A stretch of 44,717 bases of DNA from the NCBI GenBank assembly GCA_029213265.1, contig JARGNG010000030.1:1-44717 (forward strand), read 5' to 3'. Below are positions 8,977-16,927 of the stretch, piece by piece. The DNA is from Verrucomicrobiales bacterium (GTDB lineage Bacteria; Verrucomicrobiota; Verrucomicrobiia; Verrucomicrobiales; DEV007). Under the pieces are notes generated by a model. The model was not told the origin of the DNA and ran no database searches. It saw only the letters and a list, made by a program, of their open reading frames with translations. A program made the translations under genes and the position numbers. Each line of letters starts with the position of its first letter. Within the stretch, counting starts at the first letter, position 1.

Positions 8977-9279
8977 CTATAGAAAAACTTTCCGTCCGGT
9001 GATCAACAAATCGATTTTCCCCTGGGTGCGGAAAAAGATCAGATTCAACGCGCTGGTGGCCTCCCCTCCCAGTTGCTGCCGGAACCAGTTGGCGGGAAGT
9101 CGGCTTTCACCAATCATCCCGGTTTCACCGGAGCCAAACTGCACATAGAAGAGTTCTCCGAATAGTTGGGGATGATAAGGGCGCCACAATTTGACGACCA
9201 TGTAGGGTCCACAAAATAGCAGAAACAGGCTCGCGAAAAGGATCAGAGTAAGTTCGCGGGCAGCGGGGTCGTTTTTCAT
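8977..9279 (-). CDS. Small single-span membrane protein
   Basis: 100 residues. A charged start (MKNDPAARE) is followed by a strong membrane span (LTLILFASLFLLFCGPYMVV) and a soluble domain of about 65 residues containing WRPYHPQLFGELFYVQFGSG. I do not recognise a family. It is probably real: the start overlaps the stop of the upstream dehydrogenase by 4 bases, the usual sign of coupled translation, and the C-terminal part is not low-complexity. Its position inside a sugar-metabolism operon suggests an accessory role at the membrane, which is a guess. Confidence 0.6.
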   Translation of the reverse strand: MKNDPAARELTLILFASLFLLFCGPYMVVKLWRPYHPQLFGELFYVQFGSGETGMIGESRLPANWFRQQLGGEATSALNLIFFRTQGKIDLLITGRKVFL

Positions 9280-10301
9280 ACCGGCCTCAAAACACTTTTC
9301 ACGACGTCGCCCTGATGCATTTTCTCAAACGCTTCGTGCCATTCGGTCACCGGCCAGACGCCTCCGATGATAGGTTTCACATCGAACTGCCCGTCTGCCA
9401 TGAGGGCGATGACGCGCTCCCAAATCGTCCAGTGATGACTGAAGCTTCCCTGCAAGGTCACGTTCTTCTGTACGAGGGGATCGAGGTTGAAATTGAGCGG
9501 CTGCGGGCCCCAACCGACCTTGCTGATCCAGCCGGCAGGTCGAACCAACTCGAGAGCAAGTTTCAGGGTGGCGCTGGCCCCGGCGGCATCGATCACTCCA
9601 TCGCACCCGAGACCGTCGCGGGCCATGGCCCATTCGGTCGCGTCACCGATGAGGGTTTCGCAACCATATTGCCCGGCGATCTTCAAGCGATGAGCATCCT
9701 GTTCGAGCCCGACGAGGGCGACCTGCGCTCCGCATTGCTTCGCCATCGCGGCACAGAGAATTCCGATGGTCCCGGGGCCCAGCACAACCACACGATCGCC
9801 GGGTTCAATGCGGGCATTTCGAACGACGGCGTTGTAAGCCACGCAAGTCGGCTCGGTCAGGCAGGCCTGCTCGAAAGGAAGTCCGTCAGGGACGCGATGC
9901 AATATGCGGGAGGGAACACGGACGTATTTCGTCATGGCACCGTCGACTCCGTATCCGAAGCCCTTTCGGCTCGTGTCGAGATTGTAAAGCCCCTGCCGGG
10001 TCATGGGATTGTCAGGGTCGATGATCGCGGCTGTCTCGGAAACGACGCGATCGCCCTCCTTCCAGCGTTCAACCTCCGAGCCGGTTTCAACAATGTGTCC
10101 CCCGAACTCATGTCCGAGCACGACAGGATAGTTCACCGGCCAGGAGTGATCGGCGGTCCATTGATGAAGATCGCTTCCGCACACGCCGACATTGGCGACT
10201 TCGAGAAGGACATCGTTCGGGCCGACTTCAGGGCGATCGATCTCCCGGATCTCGACGGATCCGGCCTCGGGGGAAAAATTGACGACGGCGGGTGATTTCA
10301 T
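9276..10301 (-). CDS. Zinc-dependent medium-chain alcohol/polyol dehydrogenase
   Basis: 341 residues of the MDR superfamily (sorbitol, galactitol and threonine dehydrogenase branch), oxidising a sugar or polyol hydroxyl with NAD(P)+. The catalytic zinc site is intact: Cys41 in VGVCGSD, His64-Glu65 in LGHEFGG and Glu150 in LTEPT. The Rossmann motif is VVVLGPGTIGIL (about 171-182). The lobe that normally holds four structural-zinc cysteines (residues 91-112) contains none. I use ATG 10301 (MKSPAVVNFS), 2 bases after the stop of the upstream gene, because the longer reading adds a Cys-rich stretch overlapping that gene. It belongs to the cluster 10996-8018. Confidence 0.9.
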   Translation of the reverse strand: MKSPAVVNFSPEAGSVEIREIDRPEVGPNDVLLEVANVGVCGSDLHQWTADHSWPVNYPVVLGHEFGGHIVETGSEVERWKEGDRVVSETAAIIDPDNPMTRQGLYNLDTSRKGFGYGVDGAMTKYVRVPSRILHRVPDGLPFEQACLTEPTCVAYNAVVRNARIEPGDRVVVLGPGTIGILCAAMAKQCGAQVALVGLEQDAHRLKIAGQYGCETLIGDATEWAMARDGLGCDGVIDAAGASATLKLALELVRPAGWISKVGWGPQPLNFNLDPLVQKNVTLQGSFSHHWTIWERVIALMADGQFDVKPIIGGVWPVTEWHEAFEKMHQGDVVKSVLRPV

Positions 10302-10303
10302 TT

Positions 10304-10996
10304 TCAGGCAACTTCCTGAGCATGCACTGCCTCGCAAATCATGCGCAAGGACGTTTCGAGGTCTCCGTCGGCAGTTTTGAAAGCATCGGCATCAATCGTC
10401 AGCGGGGCTCCGAGGACAACCAGGGGCGCTCCATACTGCGGACAGGCAATCGCCTGCTCGAGGCTCAATCCGCCTACCGCCTGAACCGGCACGCGTACGG
10501 CATCGACCACCTCGCGAAGCTGATCGAGCGGATTCGGCATCCGGTGACCCGCTGCTGCAATTCCTCGTCTCTCATCGTAGCCGATATGATGGATGACGTA
10601 GCCGCATCCCAGATCTTCAAGCCGTTTCGCTCCCGACACCATGTCCGCGCAGTTCAGGTTGTCGCCCATCACTTCACAGCCAAAGTCCTTTCCGGCCTGG
10701 ACTACACATTTGATCGTTTCCTCGTGCGCCTGAGCCATGACGACCACCTGGGTTGCTCCGGCTTTGGCCATCATCTCAGCTTCGAGGTAGCCGCCGTCCA
10801 TGGTCTTCAGGTCTGCGACGACAGGAACATCGGGAAATGCCTCGCGGAGGGCCCGAACTCCGTGGAGCCCTTCGGCCAGAATCAAAGGCGTACCCGCCTC
10901 GAGCCAGTCCACTCCGGCCCGCCGGGCCAGCGCTGCGGTTTCGAGAGCTTCGTCAATGTTGGTGAGATCGAGGGAGATTTGGACGATGGGTTTCAT
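10304..10996 (-). CDS. 3-hexulose-6-phosphate synthase / keto-gulonate-phosphate decarboxylase-like enzyme
   Basis: 230 residues of the orotidine-monophosphate-decarboxylase suprafamily. The core motif VADLKTMDGGYLEAEMM (from about 60) parallels the DxKxxD active-site element of HPS and KGPDC, with Asp62, Lys64 and Asp67. EAGTPLILAEGL, AVGGLSLEQA and VVLGAPLT match the phosphate-binding strands. HPS condenses formaldehyde with ribulose 5-phosphate; KGPDC decarboxylates 3-keto-L-gulonate 6-phosphate. No 6-phospho-3-hexuloisomerase gene lies nearby, so formaldehyde fixation is not supported by context, and neighbours (dehydrogenase, TIM-barrel isomerase) fit sugar-acid breakdown better. First gene of the cluster. 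Confidence 0.8.
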   Translation of the reverse strand: MKPIVQISLDLTNIDEALETAALARRAGVDWLEAGTPLILAEGLHGVRALREAFPDVPVVADLKTMDGGYLEAEMMAKAGATQVVVMAQAHEETIKCVVQAGKDFGCEVMGDNLNCADMVSGAKRLEDLGCGYVIHHIGYDERRGIAAAGHRMPNPLDQLREVVDAVRVPVQAVGGLSLEQAIACPQYGAPLVVLGAPLTIDADAFKTADGDLETSLRMICEAVHAQEVA

Positions 10997-11086
10997 CCCT
11001 TCGACCCTATCAGGCTCGCGCGCGACCGTCTCTGGAAAGTAAGGACGATTTGCGCCACTCCTGCGGTGCCGGTAGAAAGTGAACTA

Positions 11087-11135
11087 TCCGGCGCCCGGCG
11101 CCCGGCACCCGGCACCCGGCACCCGGCATCGGGCA
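11087..11135. repeat. Heptamer array, unit CCCGGCA, 7 copies
   Basis: Units read TCCGGCG, CCCGGCG, four times CCCGGCA, then TCGGGCA. On the minus strand this is TGCCGGG, placing GGG every 7 bases with 4-base loops. It sits 6 bases past the stop of the YeeE-like gene and about 90 bases before the start of the synthase-like gene. Confidence 0.93.
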
Positions 11136-11141
11136 AAAGAG

Positions 11142-11705
11142 CTAGACCCTGGCACTGCTTTTTTCCAGAAACCGAAAGAGGAAAAAAGCGCCGACAGCGA
11201 GGACGATCCATATCAGAACCTCCGGAATCGAGGTGGCCTCCGGAATTCGAATTTTTCCCAGGGCACCTACCGAAAGAATGTTCGCTTTGACCCAACTATA
11301 GCTGAGAGCATAGGCCACTCCGCCGAGCAGCATTCCGACAAATCCAACGAGCGCATGGAGGCTACCCGTCGCAATCGCGGCCACTCCTGTCCCCGGACAG
11401 TACCCGTAGACGACCATTCCGATGCCGAAGAGAGCTCCTCCGAGAATGAGGCCAAGCAGATTGGTGTCCTTGATATGGTATTCGGGAAGCCATCCGGCGC
11501 TCATCATCACAAAGACTCCGATTCCGCCGACGAGGATCGCTGTCAGCATGATTTTCAGGACCGTCCAATCGCGGAAGCGGAAGAGATTCACAATGACGTT
11601 GTAGTCGGTGACCCGGCCTTTATTCAGGAGAATTCCGAAGAGAAGACCAAATACCGCGGCGAGAATAAGTCCGGCAGTGGAGGAGGTGGAAAAGGGAAGA
11701 TTCAT
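11142..11705 (-). CDS. YeeE/YedE family sulfur-transport protein, half-length (second of pair)
   Basis: 187 residues with about five hydrophobic spans. The stretches LLNKGRVTDYNVIVNLFRFRD and VYGYCPGTGVAAIATGS (Cys in YCPGTG) are characteristic of the YeeE/YedE (TsuA/PmpAB) family of inner-membrane thiosulfate or sulfur-compound transporters, where conserved cysteines relay the substrate. Full TsuA carries both halves in one chain; here two 187-residue proteins are encoded 35 bases apart, so they probably act together as a heteromer. Downstream partner of the gene at 12304, and under the same promoter facing an ArsR-type regulator. Confidence 0.88.
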   Translation of the reverse strand: MNLPFSTSSTAGLILAAVFGLLFGILLNKGRVTDYNVIVNLFRFRDWTVLKIMLTAILVGGIGVFVMMSAGWLPEYHIKDTNLLGLILGGALFGIGMVVYGYCPGTGVAAIATGSLHALVGFVGMLLGGVAYALSYSWVKANILSVGALGKIRIPEATSIPEVLIWIVLAVGAFFLFRFLEKSSARV

Positions 11706-11740
11706 AGCGTGTAGGGAATACCTATTTCAGAAGAGGAAGA

Positions 11741-12304
11741 TCAGGATTGGGTTTTGGATTTTCGAAAGAGGACGGCGGCCGTCCCGATTCCGGCGGCGAA
11801 CATGGCAGCAAAGAAGACCCAGCCGGAAACTGCCAGCTGCAGCGTTCCGCTGATTCCGTGACCGCTCGTGCAGCCGCCCGCCATTCTGGCTCCATAAAGA
11901 AGAATCGCTCCGCCCCAGAAAGCGGCCATCATGCGACCCATCACTCCGGGTCCCCGATGTTCACTCCAGACTTGCGGAACTTTCTCCCAGCGAAAGGTTC
12001 CGCTCCATTTGGCACTCAGAAAAGCGCCCACGATGGTCGCGAGGAGAAAGACGGTGCTGTATCCGAATTTCGGCGTTTTGCCGGCCCAGTAGGCATTTTC
12101 GGTCACCGCATCCATTCCAACGAACAGGCCGGCGAGCCAGCCGGAGAACTTGGAAACCTCGGTCGACATTCCAAGCGGCTTGTTCACAACGAGGAATACA
12201 AGCCAGCTCAGGATTCCAATTCCGGCGCCCACGAGATAGGGACTCCACGAGGGATTCTTCATGGAGAGAGAGCCGACAGCTTCAGGAGATTTTGAGTCAT
12301 TCAT
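11741..12304 (-). CDS. YeeE/YedE family sulfur-transport protein, half-length (first of pair)
   Basis: 187 residues with several membrane spans and the family motif ARMAGGCTSGHGISGTLQLA, whose Cys is the counterpart of the one in the partner protein. WLAGLFVGMDAVTENAYWAG also fits the family. The start at MNDSKSPEAV is preferred over longer readings because it lies just 7 bases after a consensus -10 box, so upstream codons could not be transcribed from that promoter; MKNPSWSPY (12262) is a possible later start. Probable role is uptake or export of thiosulfate or other reduced sulfur, under the control of the divergent regulator at 12390. Confidence 0.88.
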   Translation of the reverse strand: MNDSKSPEAVGSLSMKNPSWSPYLVGAGIGILSWLVFLVVNKPLGMSTEVSKFSGWLAGLFVGMDAVTENAYWAGKTPKFGYSTVFLLATIVGAFLSAKWSGTFRWEKVPQVWSEHRGPGVMGRMMAAFWGGAILLYGARMAGGCTSGHGISGTLQLAVSGWVFFAAMFAAGIGTAAVLFRKSKTQS

Positions 12305-12311
12305 CGGCGGT

Positions 12312-12340
12312 ATTATATAACTGTATAGCGATACGGTCAA
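12312..12340 (-). promoter_or_regulatory. Near-consensus sigma70 promoter of the yeeE pair
   Basis: On the minus strand TTGACC (12340-12335), exactly 17 bases, then TATAAT (12317-12312). Only 7 bases separate the -10 box from ATG 12304, so transcription should begin at or next to the start codon (leaderless mRNA). Confidence 0.8.
12321..12336. promoter_or_regulatory. Candidate ArsR-type operator in the yeeE promoter spacer
   Basis: CTGTAT-AGCG-ATACGG is an inverted repeat matching at 5 of 6 arm positions. It lies between the -35 and -10 boxes and extends into the -35, so a bound dimer would block polymerase. The divergent ArsR-type gene makes it the natural ligand. Confidence 0.55.
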
Positions 12341-12389
12341 ATTTGTTTTCAATTCCCTCCAATTGCGGTATTGTTGGATTCTATTTCCA

Positions 12390-12725
12390 ATGGCCTCCCA
12401 TCCCGACTTCGACTCAAAAGCACTCGAGAAAATCGCCTCGTTCTTCAAGGTATTCGCGGAACCTACCCGGCTAGCCATTTTGCAAATGCTTCGGAAGGGT
12501 CCCTCCTCGGTAAACAACATCGTCAACGCGCTGCCCACTTCCCAGGCCAATGTTTCGAAACAGTTGAAGACACTCTACGATGCCGATCTTCTTGATCGCG
12601 AGCAGCACGGCAATCAGGTGATCTACACGATCAACGAGCCACTGGTCTTCGAGCTTTGCGAAATTGCCTGCGACAAGCTGAATCGCCAGGCCCGGGTCAA
12701 CGGCGAAGTCATCTACGAAATCTAG
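12390..12725 (+). CDS. ArsR/SmtB-family winged-helix repressor, probable sulfur sensor
   Basis: 111 residues. FKVFAEPTRLAILQML begins the ArsR fold; the recognition helix region is TSQANVSKQLKTLYDADLLD (50-69), followed by the wing REQHGNQVIYTI. The ELCVC-type metal site in the recognition helix is absent. The only cysteines are Cys90 and Cys94, a CxxxC pair in the last helix. Being divergent from sulfur-transport genes suggests a BigR/SqrR-like sensor of persulfide or reduced sulfur, though those use one Cys in an early and one in a late helix. Start ATG 12390 drops a leader with no ArsR similarity. The yeeE promoter is the likely target. Confidence 0.88.
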   Translation: MASHPDFDSKALEKIASFFKVFAEPTRLAILQMLRKGPSSVNNIVNALPTSQANVSKQLKTLYDADLLDREQHGNQVIYTINEPLVFELCEIACDKLNRQARVNGEVIYEI

Positions 12726-12795
12726 TTTTCGGCCGATCAGTCAACCGGGTTACCTCGTTGACCAGGCCCTGTTTCGTGCCGGAAGTTTTGTCGGA

Positions 12796-13818
12796 ATGCC
12801 TTCTTCCTGTCCCCTCTCCCTGGCTCCGATGCAGGATGTCTCGGTGTTGCCCCTTTGGCGATGCCTCGAACGCCGGGGTGGTCCGGATCTCTATGTCACC
12901 GAATATTTCCGGGTGCATCGGGATTCTCATCCCGGGAAAAAGATCCTGCGCTCGATCAACGAAATCGGCGGGCACAAACCGGTCATCGCCCAGATGATCG
13001 GAAATGAGCCGGAGCACCTCGTACGCTCGGCCATCCTGATCCAGGAGCAATCCAACTGTTCCGGCATTGACGTGAATCTCGGATGCCCTGCGCCGAAGGT
13101 TTGCGGCAAAGCGGCCGGCGGAGCCTTGCTGAAAAATCACGATCTCATCCGCGAAATCGCGTGTTCGCTTCGACCCGTCGTAAGCGGATCACTCACCCTG
13201 AAAACGCGGGTGGGGTTCGAGTTGGAAGAGGAGTTCGATGAATTGTTGCGACTCTTTTCGGAACTCCCCATCGACGGGCTGGCCATTCACGGGCGTACCG
13301 TGAGAGAAAAATACCAATCGAATGTTCACACGGCATGCATTGCCAGAGCAGTTGCGACGCTTCCTTTTCCGGTGACCGCCAACGGAAGTATTGTCTCGGT
13401 CGATACCGCGCAGGCGATGCTCTCTGCGACCCGTGCCGACGGCCTCATGATTGGCCGGGGGGGCATTCGAAATCCGTGGCTGTTTGCTCAGATTCGGGAT
13501 TCCCTCGCGGGAGCTCAGTGGTTTCCACCCACCTTTCGCGATGTCGCCGACTACCTCGAAGAGCTCCTCGAAGAAGTGGATACCGAAGGTGATTTCGAAG
13601 CCGACTCGCAACTGGTCAACCGGATGAAGAAATTTGCGAACTACATCGCAGCCGGTCTCTTTGAGGGGGCCCTCACCGGGCAACTGCGCCGCGCGACAAG
13701 TCGGGAGGAGTTTCTCCGGATCACTCGCGACCTCCTCGATAGCGATGAGCCTTTTCCGCTGGAGCCCGTGGAGGACGGGAAACTATTCTGCGGAGGCAAC
13801 GCGCTTTTGGTATCCTAG
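12796..13818 (+). CDS. tRNA-dihydrouridine synthase (Dus family)
   Basis: 340 residues. An FMN-dependent enzyme that reduces uridines in the tRNA D-loop. LAPMQDVS near the N-terminus binds FMN; GIDVNLGCPAPKVCGKAAGG holds the catalytic Cys; LTLKTRVGFE and LAIHGRTVREKY are the substrate and flavin strands; ANGSIVS and LMIGRGGIRNPWLF bind FMN phosphate. A helical C-terminal domain follows (about 250-325). Subfamily (A, B or C) cannot be assigned from motifs alone. Starts 70 bases after the ArsR gene and may be transcribed with it, though the functions are unrelated. Confidence 0.92.
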   Translation: MPSSCPLSLAPMQDVSVLPLWRCLERRGGPDLYVTEYFRVHRDSHPGKKILRSINEIGGHKPVIAQMIGNEPEHLVRSAILIQEQSNCSGIDVNLGCPAPKVCGKAAGGALLKNHDLIREIACSLRPVVSGSLTLKTRVGFELEEEFDELLRLFSELPIDGLAIHGRTVREKYQSNVHTACIARAVATLPFPVTANGSIVSVDTAQAMLSATRADGLMIGRGGIRNPWLFAQIRDSLAGAQWFPPTFRDVADYLEELLEEVDTEGDFEADSQLVNRMKKFANYIAAGLFEGALTGQLRRATSREEFLRITRDLLDSDEPFPLEPVEDGKLFCGGNALLVS

Positions 13819-13904
13819 CGAACCCACCGGTAGTCTTCCCGATTCCGCTACGCGACCTTCAGGATTCATTTTACAGCACTTTGGTCTTTCGATACAAACC
13901 GCCC

Positions 13905-15782
13905 ATGCGATTCCTTGCCCCGCTTTTGTGCCTCTTCGTATGCTCATGCAGCCTTGCGGAGGATGGCGATGGATCTGTCACGGTTACCGGTGATTTGCAG
14001 ACCTGGCATACCGTTACTCTGACGCTGGACGGCCCTTACGCGGAAGAACGCAGCGACGATCCGAATCCGTTCACCCATTTTGAGTTTCAGGTCACCTTTA
14101 CCCACGAATCGGGCCAGCCTTCTTACCTCGTTCCCGGATACTTCGCCGCCGATGGCAGGGCCGGGGAAACCTCTGCTGAGCAGGGCACGAAATGGCGGGC
14201 CCATCTCTCGCCTGACAAGCCCGGAAAGTGGAACTACGAAACCCGCCTGTTCCGTCTCGGCCCGGGGTCGCGGAATCCGGAGCCCGCTTATCATCAGGTT
14301 GGCTCTTTCGAAGTTACTCCTACCGACAAGGGGCTTCCCGATTTCCGGATCCGGGGTCGCTTGACATACATCGGGGAGCGCTATCTTCAGTTCGCCGGCG
14401 ACAAGAGTTACTTTCTCAAAGCCGGACCCGATGCGCCGGAGACTTTGCTCGCCTATGCTGACTTTGACGGAACTACCGCGGAGAATCCCGGGAAATCTCC
14501 TTTGAAAACCTGGGCGCCCCACCTTTCCGATTGGAAGGAAGGCGACCCCACCTGGAAAGACGGAAAAGGAAAGGCCCTGATCGGTGCTTTGAACTACCTC
14601 GCCGCGAAGAAGGTGAATGCCTTTTCCTTTCTCACCTACAACGCAGGGGGAGACGGGGAAAACGTGTGGCCCTTTGTGGAGCGGGATGAGAAATTTCACT
14701 ACGACTGTTCGAAGCTGGATCAGTGGGGCGTTGTTTTCGATCATGCCCGAAGCAAGGGCCTGCACCTGCACTTCAAGCTGCAGGAAACAGAAAACGACGA
14801 CAACCGGCATGGACACAAAGAGGAAAAGGTTTCCAAGGTCCCGACCTCCCTCGACGGCGGTGCCCTCGGTCCCCAGCGGAAGTTGTACCTTCGCGAACTC
14901 ATCGCCCGCTACGGGCATCACCTCGCTTTGAACTGGAACATCGGGGAAGAAAATACCCAGTCGCCGGATCAAGTCCGGGCGATGGCGAAGTTCATTCGGG
15001 ACACCGATCCCTACGATCATCCCATCGTGATTCACACCTTTCCCAATCAGCAGGACAAGGTGTATCCTGCCCTCGTCGGCGACCAGTCCGTACTCACGGG
15101 AGCTTCCCTGCAGAACCCGTGGCGTGATGTTCATCGCCGCACGAAGCAGTGGATCGCCGCCTCAGCGAAGGCGGGAAAGCAATGGGTGGTTGCGAACGAT
15201 GAACAGAATCCGGCGGGCCTCGGGGTTCCGCCCGATCCCGGATACAAAGGATTCGACGGATGGGCCAAAGAAAAAAAGTCCGACGCAAAACCCTACGACT
15301 GGACCGACATTCGTCGCGAGACGCTTTGGGGGAATCTCATGGCCGGCGGCGCCGGGGTTGAATACTACTTTGGCTACCAGCTTCCGGAGAACGATCTTAT
15401 CTGCGAAGACTTCCGCAGTCGGGACCAGTCCTGGGATGCCTGTCGCATCGCTCTCGAGTTCTTTCAGGAAAACGGGATTCCTTTCCCGGAGATGAAATCA
15501 GCGGATGAACGGGTCGGTAATCCGGAGGGAAAAAGCGGACTGCCCTGGTGCCTCGCAAAGCCGGGCGGATGTTATGTCATTTTTGCTCCCGCCTCTGTCA
15601 AAGAGGTACACCTGACCTGGTCCGGCGAATCGAAAGCGCTCCCGGTCCGTCGGTTCTTTCCGGATACGGGTGAATGGCCGGAGGTGGACGAAGCTTTCAC
15701 CACGACCGTTTCGGGCGATGTCGACAAGGTCGTCCTGCCGACTCCGGAGGACCGCGATGTCGTATTTTTGATCCGGGAGTGA
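13905..15782 (+). CDS. Secreted DUF5060-type glycoside hydrolase
   Basis: 625 residues. ATG 13905 gives MRFLAPLLCLFVCSC, a signal that may be lipidated at the second Cys; the longer start at 13881 spoils the signal. Residues about 25-140 form a beta-sandwich of the DUF5060 type (WHTVTLTLDGPYAEE, FEFQVTFTHESG, GKWNYETRLF). The centre (about 200-520) is a TIM-barrel-like region with KKVNAFSFLTYNAGGDGENVWPF and LNWNIGEENTQSP, whose acidic residues are candidate acid/base. The C-terminal 90 residues form a small beta domain ending VVLPTPEDRDVVFLI. It probably acts on an environmental polysaccharide or glycoconjugate; the substrate is unknown. Convergent with gspF, 2 bases apart. Confidence 0.82.
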   Translation: MRFLAPLLCLFVCSCSLAEDGDGSVTVTGDLQTWHTVTLTLDGPYAEERSDDPNPFTHFEFQVTFTHESGQPSYLVPGYFAADGRAGETSAEQGTKWRAHLSPDKPGKWNYETRLFRLGPGSRNPEPAYHQVGSFEVTPTDKGLPDFRIRGRLTYIGERYLQFAGDKSYFLKAGPDAPETLLAYADFDGTTAENPGKSPLKTWAPHLSDWKEGDPTWKDGKGKALIGALNYLAAKKVNAFSFLTYNAGGDGENVWPFVERDEKFHYDCSKLDQWGVVFDHARSKGLHLHFKLQETENDDNRHGHKEEKVSKVPTSLDGGALGPQRKLYLRELIARYGHHLALNWNIGEENTQSPDQVRAMAKFIRDTDPYDHPIVIHTFPNQQDKVYPALVGDQSVLTGASLQNPWRDVHRRTKQWIAASAKAGKQWVVANDEQNPAGLGVPPDPGYKGFDGWAKEKKSDAKPYDWTDIRRETLWGNLMAGGAGVEYYFGYQLPENDLICEDFRSRDQSWDACRIALEFFQENGIPFPEMKSADERVGNPEGKSGLPWCLAKPGGCYVIFAPASVKEVHLTWSGESKALPVRRFFPDTGEWPEVDEAFTTTVSGDVDKVVLPTPEDRDVVFLIRE

Positions 15783-15784
15783 GA

Positions 15785-16822
15785 TCAAAATCCGCTGTTC
15801 TCGAGCAGATTCATCAACAGATCCCGGTAGGCTAGAGCGGACCGAATGATGAGAAACGCCACGAAAAACAGGATCGCCCAGTAGAATAACTTGGGAGCCC
15901 ATTCGGCAAGTTGCTCCATCGATTCCTTCGCTGCCTCGGAGTAGTAGCGGGACCACTCCGCCAGTTCGCGATCAAGCTGGCCGGATTCCTCGGCGGCGGC
16001 GACACCCCTTGCAAAATCATTCGGAAACGCCCCGGGTGCGGAATAGAGCGCGGACGCGAGGGGATCCCCGTCCGCCACGATTTCGGCGCCGACGGCACTG
16101 GCTTCCCGGAGCAATCCGCTGCCGGAAGCCGAGCCGGCGCCTAACAATGCGTCACTCATCTTCTTCCCAGCGAGAAGGAAGATTTCGAACACCTGGGAAA
16201 ATCGCTCCATCGCGACCGACTTCCGCGCCTTCCCCAGCAGGGGAATCAGATTCAAAAGGGAATCGATCGCACCTGAGTGACGGGCCATTTTGGTGAGGAA
16301 AAAAGCCCCCAGAATCAAAAGGAAAATGATCGCATACGCCACCCCCATCGCTTTCCCCATGTTCCAGAAAGCGGATGAGAAATTCGGACCGGTTCCCACT
16401 CCTTCGATCGAAAATTGACGGAACGCGGTCACTGCCAATGTCGAGATGGGGACGGCGAGATGAATCAAGACAATCGGATAGGTCAGACCTTTGAGGATGC
16501 GACGTCTCGTCTGGTACAATCTCCGGAAATACTCCGCCAGATGGCCGAATCCCTTTTCCAGCATGCCTCCTTCCTCGGAGGCCGATACCACCTCCACTTC
16601 GAGGGGGGAAGCAACGCCGCCGGACAGGTTCAGTGAATCGCCGATCGTCCTGCCCTGCGACAGTCCTTTGAGAATGCCGCGATAGATTTTTTTCTCTGCC
16701 GACCCTACTCGCGGCTGTCGAAGCAGGGAATCGCAGGCTTTTTCCATCCCCATGCCGGAACGAGCATATTTCTCCAGACTTGAATACACTCTGCTTTTCG
16801 CTTTCGCGGACAATCCTGCCAT
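15785..16822 (-). CDS. Type II secretion/type IV pilus inner-membrane protein (GspF/PilC family)
   Basis: 345 residues with the family's duplicated layout: a cytoplasmic helical domain (about 15-115) with GRTIGDSLNLSGG and SASEEGGMLEKGFGHLAEYF, membrane spans near 125-185, a second domain (about 205-310) with MERFSQVFEIFLLAGKKMSDAL and GVAAAEESGQLDRELAEWSRYYS, and a final span (about 318-335). The EEGGML and EESGQL pair is typical of GspF. It is somewhat shorter than the usual 400 residues. No ATPase, pseudopilin or secretin genes accompany it, so it stands as an orphan here; partners are probably elsewhere. Confidence 0.88.
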   Translation of the reverse strand: MAGLSAKAKSRVYSSLEKYARSGMGMEKACDSLLRQPRVGSAEKKIYRGILKGLSQGRTIGDSLNLSGGVASPLEVEVVSASEEGGMLEKGFGHLAEYFRRLYQTRRRILKGLTYPIVLIHLAVPISTLAVTAFRQFSIEGVGTGPNFSSAFWNMGKAMGVAYAIIFLLILGAFFLTKMARHSGAIDSLLNLIPLLGKARKSVAMERFSQVFEIFLLAGKKMSDALLGAGSASGSGLLREASAVGAEIVADGDPLASALYSAPGAFPNDFARGVAAAEESGQLDRELAEWSRYYSEAAKESMEQLAEWAPKLFYWAILFFVAFLIIRSALAYRDLLMNLLENSGF

Positions 16823-16927
16823 CCGCTACTGTGCCATCCGGTGGCCTCTTTTGGAACCGCGAAATGTACGAAATCTCCCTATTCCCCGTCTCTTGACGGA
16901 GCCGCGAACCATCGCGACGGTATCGGC

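Noticed and set aside
13944..15134. 396-codon minus-strand frame opposite the glycoside hydrolase
   Set aside because: The plus-strand product has a signal peptide and recognisable domains; the antisense frame does not.
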